Notes: generated by a model not told the origin, from the sequence alone. 64,000 bases of DNA from Stenotrophomonas maltophilia (GCF_900186865.1 NZ_LT906480.1:248001-312000); one strand, 5' to 3'. Counted from the stretch's first letter, positions 17,164 to 24,560 are shown. Numbers and translations: made by a program.

Positions 17164-17199
17164 TTACGGGGTACTGGCTGGTGGCCCGAGGGCGTGCAT
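17164..17199 (-). CDS. Micro-ORF MHALGPPASTP
   Basis: Eleven codons behind a third CAGGAGAGAACC site, closed by TAA just before hairpin unit 2. It may be a small gene, a translated spacer, or the decayed remainder of a gene cassette. No homology can be judged at this length. Confidence 0.35.
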   Translation of the reverse strand: MHALGPPASTP

Positions 17200-17214
17200 G
17201 GTTCTCTCCTGGCT

Positions 17215-17244
17215 ACCCATGGCGACGGTGGTGCGCCGCAGGGG
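17215..17244 (-). repeat. Intercistronic hairpin, unit 3 (degenerate)
   Basis: CCCATGGCGACGGTGGTGCG and the following CCGCAGGGG repeat units 1 and 2 with several changes that weaken the stem. It again sits between a gene stop (17255) and a CAGGAGAGAACC start signal. Confidence 0.65.
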
Positions 17245-17254
17245 TGGTGTGGGG

Positions 17255-17512
17255 CTATTCGTCTGCTGGTTTGGAGCGGGCGAGGATTCCGCGCAGGTCG
17301 TCGGTGATGTACTCGGCCACGGCTGAGGTGTGGTCGGCGGTGATGCCCAGCACCTTTGCCGCCTCCGCAGGCAGGACGGCGATCAGCTCGACGGCGTAGG
17401 AGATACGCCAGAGGCGCGTCAGGTCGTCGGCGCTGATCAGGTGCCCGTTCGGGTCGGCATGGGGCGGCGCCGGGTTTCGGTGTGGCGGCACGTGGCCGTT
17501 GTGGCTTCCCAT
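17255..17512 (-). CDS. Small phage early protein
   Basis: An 85-residue protein with a His/Pro-rich N-terminus (MGSHNGHVPPHRNPAPPHADPN) and a helical domain (LTRLWRISYAVELIAVLPAEAAKVLGITADHTSAVAEYITDDL). No family is recognised. The ATG overlaps the upstream stop as TGATG. A longer in-frame start at 17554 lies inside the upstream gene and is less likely. Confidence 0.55.
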   Translation of the reverse strand: MGSHNGHVPPHRNPAPPHADPNGHLISADDLTRLWRISYAVELIAVLPAEAAKVLGITADHTSAVAEYITDDLRGILARSKPADE

Positions 17513-17820
17513 CAGTTCACCCCGCCCGGATAGCTGTCGCCGGTGCGCAGCCATTGGAAGAACCGGTCGGCTTCGCCCCTGGCGAGCAGATAGACCACGG
17601 TTCCGGTCTGGATGCCTTCGGTGGCGGCGCGCTGCACATCCTTGGACTTGTGCGCGGAGACGGTGGCGGCCGCGTCCGATTCGATGTGTATCAACGCCAG
17701 ATACAGCACGCCGCGTTGGTCGAAGGACGCGCGCAGGCCAAAGCCAGGCACCTGAGTTTCCAGCACGATCACCGGACGCACGGCGGCATCAGGGATCACC
17801 ACGTTGGAGGCACCCGCCAT
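17512..17820 (-). CDS. Phage early protein of unknown function
   Basis: A 102-residue protein, MAGASNVVIPDAAVRPVIVLETQVPGFGL..., predicted mainly beta with an acidic-aromatic end (ADRFFQWLRTGDSYPGGVN). No signal peptide or known domain is seen. It starts at the stop of the preceding gene and ends overlapping the next start, within the coupled early operon. Confidence 0.6.
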   Translation of the reverse strand: MAGASNVVIPDAAVRPVIVLETQVPGFGLRASFDQRGVLYLALIHIESDAAATVSAHKSKDVQRAATEGIQTGTVVYLLARGEADRFFQWLRTGDSYPGGVN

Positions 17821-18062
17821 CAGTGCACCGCCTTGTCGTCGGTGCCAGGCGCGCCGCCGTTGGCGTCACGGGTAGCGGTGTAGGCGGCGATAACGTCGCT
17901 CAGGGTGATTTCGTGAGGTGCCACGCCGAGGGCGAGCAGGCGCGTGATGAACGCCTGATATGCCTCATTGGGCCATTCGAGGGTGTCGGCAATCAGGCCG
18001 AAGACAAAGGAAATGTGACGCGCGGAAGGATTGCCGGGCGTGGAAGGGGCGCCATGAGGCAT
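17820..18062 (-). CDS. First gene of the early operon, small helical protein
   Basis: An 80-residue protein (MPHGAPSTPGNPSARHISFVFGLIADTLEWPNEAYQAFITRLLALGVAPHEITLSDVIAAYTATR...) with a compact helical core and no recognised family. The ATG has an excellent CAGGAG site whose first bases belong to a GGATACAG element able to pair with upstream CTGTATCC (18146). Its translation, and that of the coupled genes behind it, is probably controlled by the leader RNA. A reading frame extends upstream to 18389 but runs through the structured RNA and its terminator. Confidence 0.6.
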   Translation of the reverse strand: MPHGAPSTPGNPSARHISFVFGLIADTLEWPNEAYQAFITRLLALGVAPHEITLSDVIAAYTATRDANGGAPGTDDKAVH

Positions 18063-18240
18063 GGAGACGTCTCCTGTATCCGAGGTATGGCCTCGGCGAG
18101 ACGTTTCGACGCGTCGCACCGAGGGTGTCGGGAGGTTCGAAACCGGGATACAGACCGGCGGGCAGCTTTCCCCTTGCGGGTGTTGTATGGCTGCCGCCCT
18201 CCCGACGTAGAAAACGTCGGTGCGCTCGTTATGCAGGCGC
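18063..18240 (-). promoter_or_regulatory. Structured leader (Ash/Icd-type region) of the early operon
   Basis: Several nested pairings are visible: 18127-18135 with 18198-18206 (GTCGGGAGG/CCTCCCGAC), 18161-18166 with 18190-18195 (GGCAGC/GCTGCC), and local hairpins at 18080-18096 (CCGAGG-loop-CCTCGG) and 18204-18220 (CGACGT-loop-ACGTCG). The central strand 18131-18153 is complementary both to the small RNA at 18275-18300 and to 18074-18109, which includes part of the first Shine-Dalgarno. Translated, the region resembles the Ash/Icd-like proteins often annotated in P4-type elements, but I read it as RNA. It covers the gene-free stretch before 18386. Confidence 0.65.
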
Positions 18241-18308
18241 AAAAAAACCGCGATGCTGACGGGCGCGGATGCCGCTGTATCCTCGGAGTTTCGACGCTCC
18301 TTGCGGCA
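18241..18308 (-). ncRNA. C4-like antisense RNA with its own terminator
   Basis: On the minus strand TGCCGC (18303-18308) pairs with GCGGCA (18270-18275) around an inner GGAG/CTCC hairpin. A terminator follows (CCGCG-loop-CGCGG, then seven T, 18241-18268). The RNA presents GGATACAG, TCGAAAC and GGAG, all complementary in order to CTGTATCC, GTTTCGA and CTCC of the downstream leader (18131-18153). This is the layout of C4 antisense RNAs of P1/P7, which control an antirepressor operon from the same transcript. The exact 5' end is uncertain: the promoter spacing predicts about 18303-18307. Confidence 0.68.
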
Positions 18309-18309
18309 G

Positions 18310-18338
18310 ACAATGCTCTCCCTACCCGGCGAAGTCAA
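18310..18338 (-). promoter_or_regulatory. Sigma-70-type promoter for the C4-like RNA and early operon
   Basis: On the minus strand TTGACT (18333-18338), a 17-base spacer and CATTGT (18310-18315). Spacing is ideal and the -35 is near consensus. It sits just before the small RNA and after the stop of the preceding gene at 18386. Confidence 0.7.
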
Positions 18339-18385
18339 GGGGAAATGCGGGAAAGTGTGGGAACGGCATTCAGCAGCGAACCGGT

Positions 18386-18592
18386 TCATGCGGACACCTG
18401 TGCAGCGGCGGCAGAGGGCAGCTGCTGGTAGTCGCCACCGGCGGCGATGTGGGCTTCCACCAGGGCGCGCAGTTCGGCCGCTTTGCGGGCCTTCTCGGTG
18501 TACGGAACGTACTCAACGCCGCTGGGGCTGCTGACGAAGTTCGGCGCAGTGGCGGTAGACCATCCGTCACGCTGGGTTTTGTGTCGCATCAT
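18386..18592 (-). CDS. Small phage protein
   Basis: A 68-residue protein (MMRHKTQRDGWSTATAPNFVSSPSGVEYVPYTEKARKAAELRALVEAHIAAGGDYQQLP...) with a helical C-terminal half. Start is one of two adjacent ATGs eight bases after AGGGAG. No family is recognised. It lies between the Ogr-like gene and the early promoter, in the same direction. Confidence 0.55.
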   Translation of the reverse strand: MMRHKTQRDGWSTATAPNFVSSPSGVEYVPYTEKARKAAELRALVEAHIAAGGDYQQLPSAAAAQVSA

Positions 18593-18658
18593 GCACAGCA
18601 CTCCCTAGCCGGCGGCCGCAGCCGCCAGGTCAGTTCGTTGTGGAAGGGGAAAGGTGAA

Positions 18659-19003
18659 TCAGACGGCGGGCAGGTCGTCGCTGTCCGGTGAACGCGCTTC
18701 GATGTCGTCTATCCAGTCGGTTTGCAGTTCGCCCTGGTCCTGCTTCCAGCGGGCTTGCAGCATCGTCCGCTGAAACCACGGTGTTGGCGGCAGTTCGCAG
18801 GCCGGAGCGCTGGGGAGGCCGCTGGGGCTGGCTAGGTTGGTCAGTTCCGAACTGCCGGTGTAGGTAGCACCACACATGGGGTTCGGGCAGACGTATGCGT
18901 CAGTGCGCAGGAACGGGTGTTGCAACGCACTTGTGCGCTTCACCAGCCGGGCATTGCAGGCTGGGCAGCAGAACACAGCGCGCTGGCCAACGGCGGCACT
19001 CAT
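18659..19003 (-). CDS. Ogr/Delta-like zinc-finger late-gene activator
   Basis: A 114-residue protein with the Ogr pattern CX2C-X22-CX4C (Cys13, Cys16, Cys39, Cys44: CCPACNARLVKRTSALQHPF...VCPNPMCG). In P2 and relatives Ogr binds upstream of late promoters and contacts RNA polymerase alpha. Here the likely targets are the TGTA-N11-TAC sites at 27865, 30776 and 37025. It is translationally coupled (ATGA) to the gp16-like gene, so late activation would follow relief of repression. The C-terminal 60 residues have no known motif. Confidence 0.85.
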   Translation of the reverse strand: MSAAVGQRAVFCCPACNARLVKRTSALQHPFLRTDAYVCPNPMCGATYTGSSELTNLASPSGLPSAPACELPPTPWFQRTMLQARWKQDQGELQTDWIDDIEARSPDSDDLPAV

Positions 19004-19332
19004 GCCTTGCTCCGAGCCTTGGGCGCCTTCTTGGCGGCGGTGGTCTTTTTCGAGGCTTTACCGCTCTTGTCACGTGTTGCGGGCGACTGACGGGAATTGG
19101 CGGGAACTGTGCAAGAATTGGGATCGCGCTTGATGCCAAGCGCGATAGCCGCTTCATGCGATTTGCCGAAGTTGCCTTTGCCAACGCCCCGCAACGCATC
19201 GTTGACCGCGTGACGGTCGAGGTTGTTCTGCCGAGCAAATGCGACCACGGTGATACCCATGTCGCGCAGGTGCTGGCGGGCTTCCTCCGGCGTACGCAAT
19301 TTGGGCTGAGTCGTGCGTCGTGTGGCGGTCAT
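19000..19332 (-). CDS. BcepMu gp16-like DNA-binding protein (probable Cro analogue)
   Basis: A 110-residue protein with the BcepMu gp16-type helix-turn-helix core, LRTPEEARQHLRDMGITVVAFARQNNLDRHAVNDALRGVGKGNFGKSHEAAIALGIKR, followed by a lysine/alanine-rich basic tail (KKTTAAKKAPKARSKA). It is divergent from the repressor gene across two operators, the usual place of a Cro/early regulator. The start ATG at 19332 begins the conserved region; longer frames run through the operators into the repressor's opposite strand. Confidence 0.75.
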   Translation of the reverse strand: MTATRRTTQPKLRTPEEARQHLRDMGITVVAFARQNNLDRHAVNDALRGVGKGNFGKSHEAAIALGIKRDPNSCTVPANSRQSPATRDKSGKASKKTTAAKKAPKARSKA

Positions 19333-19356
19333 TCCGTTTCCCCGTGTTAAGCGAGC

Positions 19357-19398
19357 AGTGAAATATCTTTCACTATCTTCGGTGAAACATATTTCACC
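19357..19398. promoter_or_regulatory. Two operators GTGAAA-N4-TTTCAC between the divergent regulators
   Basis: AGTGAAA-TATC-TTTCACT (19357-19374) and GGTGAAA-CATA-TTTCACC (19381-19398) are perfect 7-bp inverted repeats with the same half-site, centred 24 bp apart. They lie in the 84-bp gap between the Cro-like gene and the repressor and are the obvious repressor/Cro binding sites. Confidence 0.88.
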
Positions 19399-19416
19399 TG
19401 TCAAGGAGGTTTGAGC

Positions 19417-19848
19417 GTGAGTGTGGGTCTTAGGCTGAAAGAAGAAAGGAAGCGTCTGGGCCTTACCCAGGAGGCCATGGGTGTGGCGTGTGGTGTCACC
19501 AAACGCACACAGATCTTCTACGAGATGGACAGCGTTGGAGCGAGCGCGGCTTACCTGACCGCTGCCTACGAACTCGGCGCGGATATCGTGTATTTGCTGA
19601 CCGGCAACCGCGAGCGGTTGGCCGAGGCCGACGCGGATCTGCTTGATGCCTGGCGCAATGCGTCGGCTTCGGCACGCGCCGCCGTGATGGCCGCGCTGCG
19701 CGGTGTTACGCCGGCGGCGACAACAGCTGCGCCCCGGACCAGCTTCGAGAACACCAGCATCGGCCAGCAGATCAGCGGCGATGTGGATCTGCGCGGGCAA
19801 AAGGTCGTTGTCAAGGCTCCGAAAGGATCAAAGAAAGCCGCCCGCTGA
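19417..19848 (+). CDS. Phage repressor, HTH_XRE family
   Basis: A 143-residue protein with an N-terminal helix-turn-helix (LRLKEERKRLGLTQEAMGVACGVTKRTQIFYEMDSVGASAAYLTAAYELGADIVYLLTG), a linker, and a C-terminal part (NTSIGQQISGDVDLRGQKVVVKAP). It probably maintains lysogeny by binding the two operators just upstream. It lacks the Ser/Lys peptidase domain of LexA-like repressors, so induction may rely on the antirepressor rather than on RecA. The start is GTG 19417, seven bases after AAGGAGG; an earlier TTG abuts that site. Confidence 0.82.
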   Translation: MSVGLRLKEERKRLGLTQEAMGVACGVTKRTQIFYEMDSVGASAAYLTAAYELGADIVYLLTGNRERLAEADADLLDAWRNASASARAAVMAALRGVTPAATTAAPRTSFENTSIGQQISGDVDLRGQKVVVKAPKGSKKAAR

Positions 19849-19928
19849 GGCTTACCCCGCATCGCATTCAGGCCGCTAAATCGCCCGTACAGGGCGCCGG
19901 CAGGGCGCGGAATCTGATGTGAGGGAAT

Positions 19929-20303
19929 ATGGGTTGTAGCGGTGAGGTGAAGCGTGGTCATGAAACGTGCGTGTGCAGTGGCCCTACCGTGTTCGAGGGG
20001 GCCGTGATTGGCCAGGTGTTCACCGGCGACGTACAGATGCAATGCCCCCATGGGGAGCATCCGCGCGTAGCGCAGGTGGAAACAGAAAGGGCGCCCACGG
20101 AAACGGGGCGCCCTTTGTCTACGGCATTGATCGCACTGGCGATCTGGCAGGCAACTTATCCATCACCGGTGATGGCAGCGGCATGCGGTGGTTCGCTCTC
20201 GCACGCGCTGCTCTTCCTCATTGCGGGCGCAGTCACTCGGTATCTGAAGCCGAGGGTTCTGCGCTGGATTCGCCGCCACGCTCAAGCTCGAGGCTGGATC
20301 TGA
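19929..20303 (+). CDS. Possible small membrane protein downstream of the repressor (uncertain)
   Basis: A 124-codon frame (MGCSGEVKRGHETCVCSGPTVFEGAVIGQVFTGDV...) with a GAGGGA site close to the ATG and two hydrophobic stretches (LIALAIWQATYPSPVMAAACGG, ALLFLIAGAVTRYL). VIGQVFTGDV is reminiscent of the repressor's SIGQQISGDV. Against it, a perfect terminator-like hairpin lies inside the frame and the last 70 bases overlap the end of the tail gene D on the other strand. The true gene may be shorter or absent. Confidence 0.35.
   Translation: MGCSGEVKRGHETCVCSGPTVFEGAVIGQVFTGDVQMQCPHGEHPRVAQVETERAPTETGRPLSTALIALAIWQATYPSPVMAAACGGSLSHALLFLIAGAVTRYLKPRVLRWIRRHAQARGWI
20086..20116. terminator. Bidirectional terminator-like hairpin
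   Basis: AAAGGGCGCCC-ACGGAAACG-GGGCGCCCTTT, an 11-bp perfect stem with A and T runs at the two ends. It can end the repressor transcript on one strand and the late tail operon (last stop at 20233) on the other. Confidence 0.78.
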
Positions 20304-21264
20304 AACCGCTGCCGCCGTCGATGGTGTGCGTGACCTTGGACACCAGCCAGTCGGTGCCATCAATCTCCGGCTTGAAGCCGCTGACGGTGACCGTCTGCTC
20401 AGGGTAGATATCGGCGCGGCCCAGCGCGAGTGTGTAGCTCAGTTGCGCCGTACCGCGATCCAGCCGTTTGAACTCCGCTTCGGCCTGCTGACGCGCTTCG
20501 TCGGCGTTGGCATAGGTGGCCTGCAGCTTCTTCTCATTCTCCGAGGTGCCCACCAGCACGCCTGTGCGACGGGCGCCCTTGCGGTCGCCCCAGTACGCGC
20601 GCACGCCGGAGTACTTCTCCCGGTCGGCGACGCTGTAGCGGTGCTGGTCACCACTGGCGCGGGTGATCTGAACGCCTGGCAGCGGCTCGCCGCTGGCCGT
20701 GGTGCCGGCGCCGATGGGCGAGAAGATCAGTGTGCCGGCCTTGATCGTGGCCACCGCGTCGAAGCGCTTGCCCAGGCGGGTGAGCAGGTTGATATCGCTC
20801 TCATTGGCCTGGTCGAGGTGGGGAATGGGCTGGCGCGCCAGATCCGCGGCCACCGCCAGCCGCAGGGAATGCTCGCCGGCAATCGCCCCGAGAATGTCGC
20901 CCAGGGTGCTTTCGTGCCAGCTGCGTTCGCGGCGGCTGCGCACCGCACCGGTCAGGTTCGCCGAACGCGCACGGATGCTCAGAATATCGGGTGCCCCGCT
21001 GTGCTCCACGTCATCGACCACGAACGTTCCCTTATCGAACAGGCCGCTGCCCTCCCAGCCGATGGCCACCTGCAGCTCCACACCGCGACGCGGCAGCGCC
21101 AGGCGTCCGTCATGGTCGTGCAGGCGCAGGTCGATCTGGTCCGCTTCGTCGCCACGGCTCTCCGACAGCGACAGGTCGAGCAGGCGCGGGGCAAGGCGGC
21201 TGGTCAGGTCCACGCCATCGAGCACCACGCGCCAAGCCGGGACGGGATACGGAAGGGCCCTCAT
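20233..21264 (-). CDS. P2 gpD-like late control / tail hub protein
   Basis: This 343-residue protein resembles gpD of P2, structurally a gp27-type baseplate hub that caps the tail tube under the spike. The N-terminus PVPAWRVVLDGVDLTSRLAPRLLDLSLSESRGDEADQIDLRLHD is characteristic, as is FDAVATIKAGTLIFSPIGAGTTASG in the middle. It is the last gene of the V-to-D tail operon, overlaps gene U by four bases, and is followed by the terminator at 20086. Confidence 0.9.
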   Translation of the reverse strand: MRALPYPVPAWRVVLDGVDLTSRLAPRLLDLSLSESRGDEADQIDLRLHDHDGRLALPRRGVELQVAIGWEGSGLFDKGTFVVDDVEHSGAPDILSIRARSANLTGAVRSRRERSWHESTLGDILGAIAGEHSLRLAVAADLARQPIPHLDQANESDINLLTRLGKRFDAVATIKAGTLIFSPIGAGTTASGEPLPGVQITRASGDQHRYSVADREKYSGVRAYWGDRKGARRTGVLVGTSENEKKLQATYANADEARQQAEAEFKRLDRGTAQLSYTLALGRADIYPEQTVTVSGFKPEIDGTDWLVSKVTHTIDGGSGFRSSLELERGGESSAEPSASDTE

Positions 21265-21662
21265 GCCGGTACCTCGGCGGCGGCGCCGTCATCGTCGCGT
21301 TCGAGCTGCATCTGAAACTCGATCAGGCGCGGCGTGCCATCGGCGAACAGCTCCTTGCGTGTCTCGTTGAGGCCCACCAGTACATAGGCGCCGTAGACCA
21401 GCCCCGTGCCCTCAACCAGCGCTTGCGGTTTGCCTTCGTCGGCCAGGGCGCGCAGATCATCCAGCACGTGCAGATTCGATGCCAATTCGCCCGCGATCAC
21501 GCCTTGCAGGTTGATGGTGTCCTCGCCCAGGCCGACATACTGGCGTGCAGGGCGCGCGTGCAGTCGTTCGCTGCTGGCATGCCGCCAGCTCATTTGCCGC
21601 TGCAGCTGATCGTAGGCAGCTGTAGACAGGGAAAACACAAAGGTGCCGTAGGTCATCATCAT
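21261..21662 (-). CDS. P2 gpU-like tail terminator protein
   Basis: A 133-residue protein of the gpU family (YGTFVFSLSTAAYDQLQRQMSWRHASSERLHARPARQYVGLGEDTINLQGVI). GpU caps the distal end of tube polymerisation and fixes tail length completion. Length and position between T and D match P2. Confidence 0.9.
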   Translation of the reverse strand: MMMTYGTFVFSLSTAAYDQLQRQMSWRHASSERLHARPARQYVGLGEDTINLQGVIAGELASNLHVLDDLRALADEGKPQALVEGTGLVYGAYVLVGLNETRKELFADGTPRLIEFQMQLERDDDGAAAEVPA

Positions 21663-21673
21663 GGCGATGGATC

Positions 21674-24538
21674 TCAGTCAGTCAGACGGGAGGAGCGCCG
21701 GCCCGCCTTGTCGCGCTCGATCTTCTCGATCTCGGCGCGCACCAGGGCCGCAATGCCCTGGCCATCGGTGCCTGACGGCGCGGTGATGTTGATGGTGTAG
21801 CTGGAAGCGCCTGAGCCGCCCGCTGCGGCCGCTGCAGCACTTGGGGCGATCACCGGCGCGCCGCCGGCCATAACGGGCATTGCAGCCGCGCCCAGCGCGA
21901 TGCCTGCGCCGGCCTGCTTCATGCGGTCGCCCAGGCTGGTTACCTGCTGCAGCGGCTCGCCTTGGCTGCGGTCGAGGCCACCGGCCAGACCTTGCATGGT
22001 GAAGTCGCCGAACTGTGCGAACACGCGCGACGGACTGTGGATACCGAGCATGCCCTTGAACTTGCCCACCACACCCGAAGCGACGCCGGCGACGGCGTCC
22101 ATGGCCGCGCTGCCTTTGGACACGATGCCATTGACCAGTCCCTGCACCATGTCGATGCCGGCCTGCATCATCTGCGCGGGCCACCCGAGCAGGATCTGAT
22201 TGACGCCCGCCCACATCGCGCTCAGGCCAGAGCGGATCTTGTCGCCGTTGCCGGTGAACAGGCCCACGATCAGATTCCACGCGCCCTGCAGGTACGTCCA
22301 CGCACCGCCAACAGCGTTCTGGACCACCGGCAGGATGGTGGTAAAGGCGCTGACCAGCCAGCCAATGGCCTTCACCGCCATGCGCAGGTTCACGGTCAGC
22401 ACGGTGCCCAGGATCTGGCCGAACCCGCGCCCGGCATTGGTGGCGCCCTGCAGCTGCTCGCTGGTGGCCTCGAACGGGGCGAACAGTTTCATCACCCAGC
22501 CCCACGCCTGGCTCATCGCCGAGGAGACCATGTCCCACACCGGGCCGAGTGGTTCCAGCGCGGTGGCCAGCTCGGCCATGATCGGATTGACCACGTCGAG
22601 GATGCCCTGCCACGTCCCGATCATGAACGCCTTGATCGGCTCCCAGTATTTCCACACCAGCGCTGCCACCACGCCGATGGCGGCGCCGATGGCCAGCACC
22701 GGCAGGCTGATGCCCCCGAGCAGCGGCAGCAGCATGCGGCCGACGTTGAATAGCATCGGGAAAGCGCGGCCACCGAGTGAGAGCACCTGGCCCACCAGCT
22801 TGCCCAGGCCACCGCCACCGCTGAGCAGCGTCACGGCCTTGTGGATCTGCGTCAGCGCCATCGCTCCCACGCCTCCGGCGACCAGCAGGCCACCCAGCGC
22901 CACGGCCAAGGCGGTGCCCCCTATGACCAGTTTGGCGATGGTGGCGACCAACTGCGGATTGTTCTTGACCCACTCGGCCATGCGGTCGGCGACCTTGGCC
23001 ACGCGCGCGGCCAGTTCCTTCACCGTGGGCAGCAGGGTCTTGCCGATCCGCTGTGACAGCACGATGGCGCTGTTCTTGAGCAGGATCAGGCCGTTCTCGG
23101 CGGTGCCGACGCGGGCGGCGTACTCAGCGTTCATTGAGCCGCCGTACTTCTGCTCATCGGCCACTTTGCCGAAGTTCTCTTTCAGCAGGTCCAGGTTGGT
23201 CAGCAGCGGGGCGATGGCGCCAATGGACTCACGCCCGAACAGCTGTGTCATGGTCGCGGCCTGCTCGGCCTTGGGCAGCTGCTTGAGCTTCTCCAGCACG
23301 TCGAGAATGGCGCCGCCGGCGTCGTCCTGCATCGCCTTGGCCAGGTCGCCCGCCTTGAGGCCGAGCTTGTCGAACGATGCCACCTGACGGGCCGTTGCCG
23401 CCTCGCCCGAGGACAGGGTGAGCAGCATGTTCTTGATGCCCGTGGCCGACACTTCCGACTCGATGCCCATACCGGCCACCGTGGCGCCCAGCGCCGCCAG
23501 CGGGCCGCTACCCAGGCCGGCGACCTCACCGAGCGCACCGATACGGTTCACCACCTCGCTGATCTTCTGGACGCTAGCCGGACCGGTGTTGCCCAGGTAG
23601 TTGATCTTGTCGGCCAGCACGACAACGTCATCCTGGCCCATGCGGAAGGCGGTGCGCCAGGTGGCCATCGTCTGGCCGGCGTCTTCGGCGGTGGTGTCGA
23701 AGGCCACACCCATCTTAGCCGCGTCCTCGGCGAAGCGGGTCAGCTCGTTGCTGGCGATGCCGGCCTGACCGGCAGCGGCGACGATCTTGGCAATGTCGGT
23801 GGGCACCATTGGCAGGCGCCGGGACAGTTCCTGAATATCGTTGCCCATCTTCTCGAAGCCGTCGGGTGTGTCGAAGTCGACCACCTTCTTGACGTCGGCC
23901 ATGGCGGACTCGAACTCCATAGCCTGAGCGATGGGCAGACCCTGGGCGCGCAGCGCACCGAATGCGGCCAGTGCGACGCCAGCGCCGTGGGCTGCTGCGC
24001 TCATGCCAGCGCTGTGGATCTTCTGGCTACGCGCCTTGGCGGCGTCGAGTGCGGCCAAGCGAGTGCGCTGTTGTTCCATCTGCTGCGAGGCGGCAGCGAT
24101 ATCGGTGCGTAGCTTGCGCTCATGGGCGCCGAGCTGGCGCGTGCTGATGCCTGCGCGATCCAGACCAGAGCGCAGACGCTGCAGTTCCACGGACTGCTGC
24201 TGATGCTGGTTCTTCAGCTGGGCGGCGGCGGTCTTGGCCTGAGCAAACTCACGGCTGAGTTTGCGGGTCGGTGTGCCAGCGGTGGCCATCTGCCGGGCCA
24301 GGGCGGCGACGCGGACCTGGGCCTCCTGATAGCGCTGCTGGGTGGACCGCATGGCCTGCTGTTGCTGGCGATACGCGCTCACATCGCGCTGGGCGTTGTT
24401 CAGTCGACGCAGGGTGGCCTGCTGCTCCTGCAGGGCGCCGGCCAGCCCCTTGCTGCCGGCCATGACCTTGCGGAAGGGCGCTGTGGCCTGATCGAGTGCC
24501 TGCAGGACTACCTGCAGGCGAAGGTTGCCGCCGCTCAT
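21674..24538 (-). CDS. Tail tape-measure protein (P2 gpT-like)
   Basis: A 954-residue tape measure that sets tail length. The N-terminal 180 residues form coiled coils rich in Gln/Arg. The conserved TP901-type core follows (FESAMADVKKVVDFDTPDGFEKMGNDIQELSRRLPM...IAAAGQAG...GNTGPASVQKISEVVNRIGALGEVAG), then several hydrophobic glycine-rich segments (IGGTALAVALGGLLVAGGVGAMAL; LPVLAIGAAIGVVAALVW), then MLGIHSPSRVFAQFGDFTMQGLAGG. At roughly 0.15 nm per residue the tail would be near P2 size. The E/E' chaperone genes sit directly upstream. Confidence 0.93.
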   Translation of the reverse strand: MSGGNLRLQVVLQALDQATAPFRKVMAGSKGLAGALQEQQATLRRLNNAQRDVSAYRQQQQAMRSTQQRYQEAQVRVAALARQMATAGTPTRKLSREFAQAKTAAAQLKNQHQQQSVELQRLRSGLDRAGISTRQLGAHERKLRTDIAAASQQMEQQRTRLAALDAAKARSQKIHSAGMSAAAHGAGVALAAFGALRAQGLPIAQAMEFESAMADVKKVVDFDTPDGFEKMGNDIQELSRRLPMVPTDIAKIVAAAGQAGIASNELTRFAEDAAKMGVAFDTTAEDAGQTMATWRTAFRMGQDDVVVLADKINYLGNTGPASVQKISEVVNRIGALGEVAGLGSGPLAALGATVAGMGIESEVSATGIKNMLLTLSSGEAATARQVASFDKLGLKAGDLAKAMQDDAGGAILDVLEKLKQLPKAEQAATMTQLFGRESIGAIAPLLTNLDLLKENFGKVADEQKYGGSMNAEYAARVGTAENGLILLKNSAIVLSQRIGKTLLPTVKELAARVAKVADRMAEWVKNNPQLVATIAKLVIGGTALAVALGGLLVAGGVGAMALTQIHKAVTLLSGGGGLGKLVGQVLSLGGRAFPMLFNVGRMLLPLLGGISLPVLAIGAAIGVVAALVWKYWEPIKAFMIGTWQGILDVVNPIMAELATALEPLGPVWDMVSSAMSQAWGWVMKLFAPFEATSEQLQGATNAGRGFGQILGTVLTVNLRMAVKAIGWLVSAFTTILPVVQNAVGGAWTYLQGAWNLIVGLFTGNGDKIRSGLSAMWAGVNQILLGWPAQMMQAGIDMVQGLVNGIVSKGSAAMDAVAGVASGVVGKFKGMLGIHSPSRVFAQFGDFTMQGLAGGLDRSQGEPLQQVTSLGDRMKQAGAGIALGAAAMPVMAGGAPVIAPSAAAAAAGGSGASSYTINITAPSGTDGQGIAALVRAEIEKIERDKAGRRSSRLTD

Positions 24539-24560
24539 GCGACGACAACCGGCGCGCCAC

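Noticed and set aside
17993..18389. Open frames upstream of 18062 that translate to an Ash/Icd-like protein
   Set aside because: They run through a promoter, a terminator with seven T and several perfect helices, and lack a ribosome site. I read the region as RNA.
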